Below are positions 1-5,372 of a DNA stretch of 5,372 nt, piece by piece. Positions within the stretch are counted from its first letter, which is position 1. Each line of letters begins with the position of its first letter. The notes under the pieces are model-generated. The model was given only the letters and a program-made list of their open reading frames with translations. It did no database searches and was not told where the DNA came from. The DNA is from Clostridia bacterium (GTDB lineage: Bacteria; Bacillota; Clostridia; Oscillospirales; Acutalibacteraceae), in the NCBI GenBank assembly GCA_017382915.1, contig JAFNZJ010000086.1, positions 1-5,372 on the forward strand, written 5' to 3'. A program made the position numbers and the translations under genes.

Positions 1-2222
1 CAAAGCTTGCAACCGAGCTGCCCACCGAAATTAACAATAAGTGGGATTTTGTAAACCTGCCCCACTGCTGGAATGCTATTGACGGTCAGGACGGCGATAA
101 TGATTATTTCCGCGGCACCGCATATTATGCTAAAACCATTAAAAAGGCAGAACTTCCCGAAGCCGAGCAGTATTATTTGGAAATTCAGGGTGCTAACTCC
201 TCTGCCGATGTTTATTTAAACGGCAAAAAATTAGCACACCACGATGGCGGTTATTCCACCTGGCGCGTAAATCTTACCGATGCGCTTGACGCAATAAACC
301 TTTTGGTAATTGCTGTTGATAACTCTGCCAATGAAACTGTTTATCCCCAAATGGCTGACTTTACCTTCTACGGCGGTATTTACCGTGATGTAAATCTTAT
401 CTGCGTAAATGAAAGCCACTTTGATTTAGATTATCACGGCGGTCCCGGTCTTGCCGTTACACCTGAGGTTGAGGGTAAAAACGCCAAGGTTAAGGTTGAG
501 GCCTATGTAACCAATCTTAAGGCAGGTCAAACCCTTCGCTACACAATTACTGCCGCTTGCGGCTGCACCGTTGCAAGCACAGTTGGTACCGATACCATAG
601 CAAACCTTGAAATTGAAGATGTCCGCCTTTGGAACGGTCGTAAAGACCCATATCTTTACACCGCCAAGGTTGAACTTTTAGATGGTGATGAGGTTATTGA
701 TGCCGTTACCACCCGTTTTGGTTGCCGTACCTTTGAAATTGACCCTGAGCGCGGCTTTATATTAAATGGTGAGGAATATCCACTTCGCGGTGTATCCCGC
801 CATCAGGACCGTTGGGGTGTTGGTAACGCACTGTTGCCCGAACATCATAAGGAGGATATTGACCTTATTTTAGAGGTTGGTGCTACCACCATCCGCCTTG
901 CCCACTATCAGCACGCACAGTATTTTTATGACCTTTGTGATGAGGCAGGTCTTGTAATCTGGGCAGAAATTCCCTACATTTCAAAGCATATGCCAACCGG
1001 TCGTGAAAACACCATAAGCCAAATGAAGGAGCTTATTGTTCAAAACTATAACCATCCATCAATCGTTGTTTGGGGACTTTCAAATGAAATTTCTATCGGC
1101 GGTTCGGATGATGATTTGCTGGAAAATCATAAAATCTTAAACGACCTTTGCCACGAAATGGATAAAACCCGCAAAACCACCATTGCGGCCGTTTCAATGT
1201 GTAAAATGGATGACCCATATTTACAAATTCCCGATGTTGTAAGCTATAACCACTACTTTGGTTGGTACGGCGGCGACACCGAAATGAACGGACCTTGGTT
1301 TGATAAATTCCACGCAATGCACCCGAGTATTCCTATTGGTTGTTCTGAATATGGTTGTGAGGCACTTAACTGGCATACCTCCAACCCAACACAGGGCGAC
1401 TATACCGAGGAATATCAGGCATATTACCATGAGGAGCTTATTAAACAGTTCTTCACCCGTAAATATATGTGGGCAACCCATGTATGGAATATGTTTGACT
1501 TTGGCGCAGATGCCCGTAATGAGGGTGGCGAAAACGGTCAAAACCATAAGGGTCTTGTTACCTTTGACCGCAAGTATAAAAAGGATTCCTTCTACGCTTA
1601 TAAGGCATGGCTGTCTGATGACCCATTTGTTCACCTTTGCGGCAAGCGTTATGTTGATAGGGTAGAGGATGTTACCAAGGTAACGGTTTATTCAAATCAA
1701 CCCGAGGTTGAACTTTTTGCAAACGGCAAAAGCCTTGGCAAAAAGACCGCCGATGACCACTTCTTCTACTTTGAAGTACCCAATGTTGGTGAGACCACCT
1801 TGGTTGCCGTTGCAGGCGACTTTAAGGATGAGGGTGTAATCCGCAAGGTTGACACCTTTAATGAAGATTATCGCCTTAAAGAAAAGGGCGCAATCTTAAA
1901 CTGGTTTGACATTGATGCCCCCGAAGGCTATTTCTCACTTAATGATAAAATAAGTGATATTATGGCAACCGTTCGCGGCAAGCTTTTATTCGCAGGCCTT
2001 ATGACCAAGCTTCTTGGCGGTAAGGGTAAGGATAAGGGTGAAGGTGACGGCAAAATTATGGGCTTTGATGTTACCCCCGATATGATGGCTATGATGGGCG
2101 GCTTTACGGTACTTCGTATGGTTACTTTAGCCGGCAGTATGATGGAGGGCAAAATAACCAAAGAAATGCTTTTAGACCTTAATGCCCAGCTTAATAAAAT
2201 TAAAAAGCCTAAAAGCAAATAA
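1..2222 (+). CDS. Glycoside hydrolase family 2 enzyme, beta-galactosidase-like (possible beta-glucuronidase), 5'-truncated
   Basis: Retaining exo-glycosidase that would remove a terminal beta-linked sugar. The reading frame is open from base 3 (N-terminal residues include LPHCWNAIDGQDGDNDYFRG), so the true start lies upstream. The TTG at 177 is internal, and positions below count from it. Seen in order: the rest of the jelly-roll sugar-binding domain (to about residue 85), an Ig-like domain (about 95-185), a TIM barrel (about 190-480), a C-terminal Ig-like domain (about 495-558), and an extension (about 559-681) with a Gly/Lys linker at 614-626. The acid/base is Glu304 in WGLSNE and the nucleophile Glu391 in SEYG, 87 residues apart. 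Trp437 (HVWNMFDFG) and an N-x-K motif (Asn456, Lys458) follow. The stretch around NHKGLVTFDRKYKKDSFYAYKA is typical of GH2 beta-galactosidases, but N-x-K is also the glucuronate-binding motif of beta-glucuronidases, and the downstream uxuA-uxuB pair favours a glucuronide. The family is certain; the substrate is not. Whether a signal peptide existed cannot be seen. Confidence 0.93.
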   Translation, partial: KLATELPTEINNKWDFVNLPHCWNAIDGQDGDNDYFRGTAYYAKTIKKAELPEAEQYYLEIQGANSSADVYLNGKKLAHHDGGYSTWRVNLTDALDAINLLVIAVDNSANETVYPQMADFTFYGGIYRDVNLICVNESHFDLDYHGGPGLAVTPEVEGKNAKVKVEAYVTNLKAGQTLRYTITAACGCTVASTVGTDTIANLEIEDVRLWNGRKDPYLYTAKVELLDGDEVIDAVTTRFGCRTFEIDPERGFILNGEEYPLRGVSRHQDRWGVGNALLPEHHKEDIDLILEVGATTIRLAHYQHAQYFYDLCDEAGLVIWAEIPYISKHMPTGRENTISQMKELIVQNYNHPSIVVWGLSNEISIGGSDDDLLENHKILNDLCHEMDKTRKTTIAAVSMCKMDDPYLQIPDVVSYNHYFGWYGGDTEMNGPWFDKFHAMHPSIPIGCSEYGCEALNWHTSNPTQGDYTEEYQAYYHEELIKQFFTRKYMWATHVWNMFDFGADARNEGGENGQNHKGLVTFDRKYKKDSFYAYKAWLSDDPFVHLCGKRYVDRVEDVTKVTVYSNQPEVELFANGKSLGKKTADDHFFYFEVPNVGETTLVAVAGDFKDEGVIRKVDTFNEDYRLKEKGAILNWFDIDAPEGYFSLNDKISDIMATVRGKLLFAGLMTKLLGGKGKDKGEGDGKIMGFDVTPDMMAMMGGFTVLRMVTLAGSMMEGKITKEMLLDLNAQLNKIKKPKSK

Positions 2223-2238
2223 CCTATAAAAATTTAAG

Positions 2239-2269
2239 GTCAGCTTGGGGGTATCACCCCCGGGCTGAC
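2239..2269 (+). promoter_or_regulatory. Intercistronic RNA hairpin between the GH2 gene and uxuA
   Basis: GTCAGC (2239-2244) pairs with GCTGAC (2264-2269), two G-U wobbles follow (2245-2246 with 2262-2263), then GGGGG (2247-2251) pairs with CCCCC (2257-2261). This gives a 13-bp uninterrupted stem with a five-base loop TATCA. The next bases, TAATGAAG, contain no U-tract, so it is a poor intrinsic terminator. Its position between a stop codon and the next ribosome binding site fits an mRNA-stabilising or processing element that sets relative expression within the operon. The structure is read directly from the sequence; the role is inferred. Confidence 0.7.
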
Positions 2270-2283
2270 TAATGAAGTTTAAA

Positions 2284-2289
2284 AGGAGA
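2284..2289 (+). promoter_or_regulatory. Ribosome binding site deciding the uxuA start
   Basis: AGGAGA lies about ten bases upstream of the ATG at 2299. An in-frame ATG at 2272 is upstream of this site, overlaps the foot of the hairpin and has no Shine-Dalgarno sequence of its own. Translation therefore most likely begins at 2299. Confidence 0.8.
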
Positions 2290-2298
2290 ATAAAAACC

Positions 2299-3390
2299 AT
2301 GCCAATGCAAATGACCTTTAGATGGTACGGTAAGGGTAATGATAACATTTCCCTTTCGGATATTAAGCAAATACCCGGTGTTACAGGTATTGTTTGGGCC
2401 CTGCACGATAAAATGCCGGGCGAAATCTGGCAACCCGAAGAAATTGCCGAGGTAAAAAAACAACTTGATGAATACGGCTTTAACATGGATGTTGTTGAGT
2501 CGGTTAATGTACACGATGACATTAAAATAGGTCTGCCCTCAAGGGATAAGTATATTGAAAATTATAAGCAGACCATACGCAATTTAGCACCATTTGGTGT
2601 TAAGGTTATCTGCTATAACTTTATGCCTGTTTTTGACTGGACCCGTTCAAACCTTTTCCATGAGGTGGGTGATGGCTCCACCGCGCTTTTTTATGAAAAG
2701 GGTATGATTCAAGATGACTATAATGCAATGGCAAGGTACATTTTAGATTTTACCGAAAAGTATAATATGTCCTTCCCCGGTTGGGAGCCCGAAAGAATGG
2801 CCAAGCTTGATGAGCTTTTTAAAGCCTATGCCGATGTTGACCACGAAAAACTCTGGGCCAACCTTAAATACTTCCTTGAGGCGATTATGCCGGTTTGTGA
2901 AGAAACAGGCATTAAAATGGCAATACATATGGATGACCCACCCTGGGATATTTTTGGCCTGCCCAGACTTCTTGTTGATGAGCCAAGCATTGACCGTTTC
3001 CTCAAAATGGTTGACCACCCCTGCAACTGCTTAACACTTTGCTCGGGCAGTTTAAATGCCAACCCCGAAAACAATGTAGCAGAAATTGTTCGCAAGCATT
3101 GTGATAGGGTTGCCTTTGCCCACATCCGCAACGTTAAGCATTTTGAAAACGGTGATTTTTCTGAAGCCAGCCACCGCGACTGTGATGGTGACACCGGAAT
3201 TTTAGATATTTTAAAGGCCTACCACGATGGCGGTTTTGAGGGTTATATTCGTCCCGACCACGGTCGTCACCTTTGGGGTGAGGGACCAGGTACCGTCCGC
3301 CCGGGTTACGGACTTTATGACCGCGCACTTGGTATTATGTATATGCTTGGTGTTTGGGATATGCTTGATAAACAAAAGGGGAGCAAATAA
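2299..3390 (+). CDS. uxuA: Mannonate dehydratase UxuA
   Basis: Cytoplasmic metal-dependent lyase that dehydrates D-mannonate to 2-keto-3-deoxy-D-gluconate in hexuronate catabolism. From ATG 2299 it is 363 residues, the usual length for Gram-positive UxuA. The N-terminus MTFRWYGKGN and the following QIPGVTGIVWALHD are typical of the family, as is the C-terminal segment YIRPDHGRHLWGEGPG. Putative metal ligands, matching the His-Cys-His-Asp set known for the family, are His210 (AIHMDDPPWD), Cys248 (LTLCSGS), His275 (FAHIRN) and Asp320 (RPDHGRH). The fold expected for the family is a TIM barrel. The in-frame ATG at 2272 would add nine basic residues (MKFKRRIKT) not expected in the family, so it was not used. 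It follows the GH2 gene by 76 bases with a hairpin between them, and the next gene starts two bases after its stop, so the two are translationally close and surely cotranscribed. No missing key residue or frameshift was seen. Confidence 0.95.
   Translation: MPMQMTFRWYGKGNDNISLSDIKQIPGVTGIVWALHDKMPGEIWQPEEIAEVKKQLDEYGFNMDVVESVNVHDDIKIGLPSRDKYIENYKQTIRNLAPFGVKVICYNFMPVFDWTRSNLFHEVGDGSTALFYEKGMIQDDYNAMARYILDFTEKYNMSFPGWEPERMAKLDELFKAYADVDHEKLWANLKYFLEAIMPVCEETGIKMAIHMDDPPWDIFGLPRLLVDEPSIDRFLKMVDHPCNCLTLCSGSLNANPENNVAEIVRKHCDRVAFAHIRNVKHFENGDFSEASHRDCDGDTGILDILKAYHDGGFEGYIRPDHGRHLWGEGPGTVRPGYGLYDRALGIMYMLGVWDMLDKQKGSK
3377..3383 (+). promoter_or_regulatory. Ribosome binding site of the uxuB-like gene, inside the end of uxuA
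   Basis: AGGGGAG, nine bases before ATG 3393, lies wholly within the last codons of uxuA. Ribosomes finishing uxuA would clear or cover this site, which suggests translational coupling of the two enzymes. Confidence 0.75.
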
Positions 3391-3392
3391 AA

Positions 3393-4238
3393 ATGATTAA
3401 ATTACCACTTAATATTGATTATAGCGGCAAGGTTGTTGTGGTTACAGGCGCGGGCGGTTTAATCTGCGGCGCTATGGCACGCGCCTTTGCCCAAAGCGGT
3501 GCAAAGGTTGCCGCGCTTGACCTTAATGAGGATGCCGTTAAAGCCTTGGCTGATGAGCTTAAGGCAGAGGGCTTTATTTGTGAGGGATATAAGGCAAATG
3601 TATTAGAGATTGAATCTTTAGAGCAGGTTCATGCCGCCGTTTTAAAGGACCTTGGCAGGTGTGATATTTTGGTAAACGGTGCAGGCGGTAATAACCCCCG
3701 CGCCACCACCGATAATGAATATCATCACGAAGCAAAAGAGGGTGGAAAGTCGTTCTTTGATTTAGATGCCGCAGGTGTTGATTTTGTATTTAAACTCAAC
3801 TTCCAGGGCACACTGCTTCCCACACAGGTTTTTGCCAAGGATATGGCAGATGCAAAAAAAGGCTGTATTTTAAACATTTCTTCAATGAATGCTTATACTC
3901 CTCTTACCAAAATCCCTGCATATTCTGCTGCTAAAGCAGGCATTTCAAACTTTACACAGTGGCTTGCAACCCACTTTGCAGGCACAGGTATTCGTTGTAA
4001 TGCCATTGCCCCCGGATTTTTGGTGTCCAGCCAAAACAAGGCACTTCTTTTTAATGAGGATGGCACACCCACACCCCGCTCGGCAAAAATATTGGGCGGT
4101 ACCCCTACCGGCCGCTTTGTAGATGCTGAGGAGCTGCTTGGTGCAACATTATTCCTTTGTGATGATGGTGCGGCATCAGCAATTACCGGTGTAGTGCTTC
4201 CTGTTGACTGCGGTTTTGCCGCATATTCAGGCGTATAA
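3393..4238 (+). CDS. uxuB: D-mannonate oxidoreductase (fructuronate reductase), short-chain dehydrogenase type (UxuB/YjmF-like)
   Basis: NAD(P)-linked cytoplasmic enzyme that interconverts D-fructuronate and D-mannonate, the step before UxuA. It is 281 residues, close to the Bacillus subtilis SDR-type UxuB (YjmF), and unrelated in fold to the longer E. coli UxuB. A Rossmann nucleotide-binding site begins at Thr18-Gly19 (VTGAGGLICG), and Asp43 at the end of strand beta-2 suggests NAD(H) preference. NGAGG follows beta-4. The catalytic set is Ser164 (NISSMNAY), Tyr177 and Lys181 (PAYSAAK), with the expected Ser-13-Tyr and Tyr-4-Lys spacings. The segments SFFDLD, LNFQGTLLPTQVFAKDM, FNEDGTPTPR and the C-terminal AAYSGV are, as I recall the family, hallmarks of this mannonate oxidoreductase subgroup. 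Small oddities are Asn69 where many SDRs have the adenine-contacting Asp, and Cys273 where VDGGF is usual. It is the last gene before the terminator. Another sugar-acid SDR is possible, but position beside uxuA makes this call strong. Confidence 0.9.
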   Translation: MIKLPLNIDYSGKVVVVTGAGGLICGAMARAFAQSGAKVAALDLNEDAVKALADELKAEGFICEGYKANVLEIESLEQVHAAVLKDLGRCDILVNGAGGNNPRATTDNEYHHEAKEGGKSFFDLDAAGVDFVFKLNFQGTLLPTQVFAKDMADAKKGCILNISSMNAYTPLTKIPAYSAAKAGISNFTQWLATHFAGTGIRCNAIAPGFLVSSQNKALLFNEDGTPTPRSAKILGGTPTGRFVDAEELLGATLFLCDDGAASAITGVVLPVDCGFAAYSGV

Positions 4239-4264
4239 CCCCCAAAAAATCACATAAAAACAGT

Positions 4265-4296
4265 GGCAACCCAACTTTTAATTGGGTTGCCTTTTT
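4265..4296 (+). terminator. Rho-independent terminator of the hexuronate operon
   Basis: A perfect 10-bp stem, GGCAACCCAA (4265-4274) with TTGGGTTGCC (4282-4291), has a seven-base loop and is followed directly by TTTTT (4292-4296). It sits 26 bases after the uxuB stop codon and separates the catabolic operon from the secreted-protein unit. Confidence 0.95.
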
Positions 4297-4333
4297 ATAT
4301 TTATATAAATGTTAAAAAATAAACAAATTACCC

Positions 4334-4362
4334 TTTGATTTTGAAAACTAAAGTGGTATAAT
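4334..4362 (+). promoter_or_regulatory. Predicted sigma-A-type promoter for the secreted-protein unit
   Basis: The consensus -10 TATAAT (4357-4362) is preceded by an extended -10 TG (4354-4355). A partial -35 TTTGAT (4334-4339) is 17 bases upstream, or TTGATT one base later at 16. The AT-rich stretch at 4297-4330 could act as an UP element. A second TATAAT lies at 4370-4375 but has no well-spaced -35. Transcription would start near 4370, giving a leader of about 60 bases in which I see no riboswitch-like structure. The assignment rests on motif match and on position after the terminator. Confidence 0.75.
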
Positions 4363-4413
4363 GGATGTGTATAATTATGCGCGTAATGGCATATTATTAT
4401 ATATTTTTTTGGG

Positions 4414-4421
4414 AAAGGAGG
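4414..4421 (+). promoter_or_regulatory. Very strong ribosome binding site of the secreted protein
   Basis: AAAGGAGG, nine bases before ATG 4431, is close to a full anti-Shine-Dalgarno match and the strongest site in the window. Together with the extended -10 promoter it suggests an abundantly made protein, as expected for a surface or matrix component. Confidence 0.85.
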
Positions 4422-4430
4422 ACATTTTAA

Positions 4431-4940
4431 ATGAAAAACAGAAAAAGAGCATTAGTTGCATTTTTCCTTGCAGCAGTTTTATGTCTTGGTGTAGGTTATG
4501 CAGCAGTTACCGATATCTTAGATATCCAGGGTGTTGCTAATGTTAACGCTACCGCTGCTGAAGCATCATTTGATGAGGATATTTACTTCAGCAATGCAGT
4601 TGCAAACGGTGTTGGTACCCCTAACACTGCCTCCATCAATGCTGATAATGCAGATAAGGGAACCTTTACGGTTAACAGCCTTGCAGGTAAGGGCGATAAA
4701 GCTACCTTCACCTTCACCATCATAAACAAAGGTGACCTTACTGCTGAAATCACCCCTGCCATTGTTAGCCACACCAACGAAGAATTTTTCGCTGTTTCAA
4801 GTGACTGGCAAGGTGCAACCAAAACTCTCGCAGGTAGCGGTGCTACAATTGACTACACCGTTACTGTTGAATTGCTCAAAACCCCTACCACCACAATTGG
4901 TTCTCAGTTTGGTATTGAGCTTACCGCAGTTGCAGAGTAA
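4431..4940 (+). CDS. Secreted protein with SipW/TasA-type signal peptide
   Basis: Small exported protein of 169 residues; function unknown. The signal peptide has a basic start (KNRKR, residues 2-6), a hydrophobic core (about 7-20), and the c-region GVGYAAVTDIL (20-30). This resembles the GGTWAAFND-like motif after which SipW-type signal peptidases cut TasA and related proteins; cleavage would fall near Ala24-Ala25. The mature part, about 145 residues, is acidic, free of cysteine, rich in Thr, Ala and Val, and alternates hydrophobic and polar residues (TFTFTIINKGDLTAEI, IDYTVTVELL), as in a single beta-sandwich domain. There is no LPXTG anchor and no transmembrane tail, so it is released, held non-covalently or polymerised. 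TasA fibre proteins and camelysin (M73) are the nearest relatives by pattern; I see no protease motif and do not call it a peptidase. It starts its own transcription unit and is followed 33 bases later by a membrane protein. Confidence 0.88.
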   Translation: MKNRKRALVAFFLAAVLCLGVGYAAVTDILDIQGVANVNATAAEASFDEDIYFSNAVANGVGTPNTASINADNADKGTFTVNSLAGKGDKATFTFTIINKGDLTAEITPAIVSHTNEEFFAVSSDWQGATKTLAGSGATIDYTVTVELLKTPTTTIGSQFGIELTAVAE

Positions 4941-4959
4941 TTTTTTAAATACAATCAGC

Positions 4960-4965
4960 AAGGAG
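4960..4965 (+). promoter_or_regulatory. Ribosome binding site of the membrane protein
   Basis: AAGGAG with eight bases to ATG 4974 fixes the start of the last gene. With no terminator hairpin between 4940 and 4960, the gene is probably cotranscribed with the secreted protein. Confidence 0.8.
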
Positions 4966-4973
4966 AAGGTGTA

Positions 4974-5372
4974 ATGAGTAAAGCTAAAAATATTTTTTAC
5001 ATACTTACCTGCGCTTTTGCAGGTGCCCTTCTTCTTTGCTGCTTTGTGTTTAAAGGTGATTACACTAATTTAGTGCTTGCGGGTTTAGTGGTTGCCTTTG
5101 CTGTTGCTATGGGCATACTTGTTAAAAAACGCAGTGAGCTTAGCATTAAGTACAGGCAGGTTGCCGCAATTACCTTAGCGGCGGCCATTATGATGGTAAC
5201 AATTTACTTTTTAAGCAGTTTGGGTTTTGGCTTTTATAAAACCCCGATAGTGCTTATTTACCTTACAAAATATATTTTGCCCTTTGCAGTTACTATTATT
5301 GCGGCAGAATATATGCGTATGGTTATTTTGGCGCAAAACACCCGCTTTGGTACAGTTTTTAGTTACCTTTGC
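4974..5372 (+). CDS. Multi-pass membrane protein, 3'-truncated, unknown function
   Basis: An open frame of 133 codons runs off the window end. It starts at an ATG with a good ribosome binding site. Four probable membrane segments are visible: residues about 7-26, 31-50, 63-83 and 91-111. Short basic loops lie between them (KKR at 51-53, KYRQ at 59-62), and a polar segment AEYMRMVILAQNTRF follows the fourth. I do not recognise the family with confidence. Its position directly after a SipW/TasA-type secreted protein, and the segment TKYILPFAVTIIAAEYMR, recall the long N-terminal membrane region of some clostridial signal peptidase I-like proteins, whose catalytic part would lie beyond the window. 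That is inference from memory and context. It could equally be an unrelated integral membrane protein. Confidence 0.82.
   Translation, partial: MSKAKNIFYILTCAFAGALLLCCFVFKGDYTNLVLAGLVVAFAVAMGILVKKRSELSIKYRQVAAITLAAAIMMVTIYFLSSLGFGFYKTPIVLIYLTKYILPFAVTIIAAEYMRMVILAQNTRFGTVFSYLC

Noticed and set aside
177..179. TTG at 177 as the start of the GH2 gene
   Set aside because: The frame is open to the window start and the upstream residues match the GH2 N-terminal domain, so this is an internal Leu codon.
238..252. 15-base sequence ACCACGATGGCGGTT repeated at 3221-3235
   Set aside because: Both copies code for His-Asp-Gly-Gly in unrelated genes using the preferred codons; a single short match is best explained by chance.
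1221..1634. Antisense open frame of 137 codons inside the GH2 gene
   Set aside because: It is opposite a conserved catalytic domain, has no ribosome binding site I can see, and its translation resembles no family; it is a shadow of the real gene. The other short antisense and alternate-frame openings at 1300-1665, 1928-2218, 2172-2522, 2826-3194, 3889-4122 and 4531-4974 were rejected in the same way.
2272..2274. ATG at 2272 as the uxuA start
   Set aside because: It lies upstream of the only good ribosome binding site, abuts the hairpin, and adds a basic stretch not expected in UxuA.
4431..4490. Lipoprotein signal with Cys18 in the secreted protein
   Set aside because: The residue before the Cys is Leu, not Gly, Ala or Ser, and hydrophobic residues continue past it, so it does not form a lipobox.
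4941..4946. T6 run after the secreted-protein gene as a terminator
   Set aside because: No stable hairpin precedes it; the only nearby pairing is a few bases in the last codons.

Overview
The window looks like chromosomal DNA from a low-to-mid GC Gram-positive anaerobe, most likely a gut or rumen member of the Clostridia. Three things suggest this: strong AGGAGG-type ribosome binding sites, protein sequences that resemble Firmicutes versions of their families, and a secreted protein with a SipW/TasA-type signal peptide. This placement is inference; no rRNA or other taxonomic marker is present. All five genes lie on the + strand, and no RNA genes, mobile elements or CRISPR arrays were seen.

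Region 1 (1-4296) is the downstream part of a sugar-acid catabolic operon. It starts inside a glycoside hydrolase family 2 (GH2) gene whose 5' end is outside the window. Next come a 13-bp intercistronic hairpin with no U-tract, mannonate dehydratase (uxuA), and, two bases after its stop codon, a short-chain dehydrogenase of the Bacillus UxuB/YjmF type (D-mannonate oxidoreductase, i.e. fructuronate reductase). A textbook intrinsic terminator at 4265-4296 closes the operon. UxuB and UxuA would act in sequence: D-fructuronate is reduced to D-mannonate, which is dehydrated to 2-keto-3-deoxygluconate. The hydrolase probably releases the sugar that feeds this route. Its sequence resembles beta-galactosidases, but the context points to a glucuronide, so its substrate is open. 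No 2-keto-3-deoxygluconate kinase or aldolase lies downstream before the terminator.

Region 2 (4297-5372) is a separate transcription unit. A 134-base AT-rich spacer carries a good extended -10 promoter and a very strong ribosome binding site. It leads into a 169-residue secreted protein with a SipW/TasA-type signal peptide, followed 33 bases later by a multi-pass membrane protein that runs off the window end. The pair may be a secreted surface or matrix protein and a membrane partner, perhaps its dedicated signal peptidase. That last assignment is a low-confidence inference.

The window is mostly ordinary metabolic DNA. The points most worth a second look are the C-terminal extension and uncertain specificity of the GH2 enzyme, the intercistronic hairpin, and the secreted protein/membrane protein pair.
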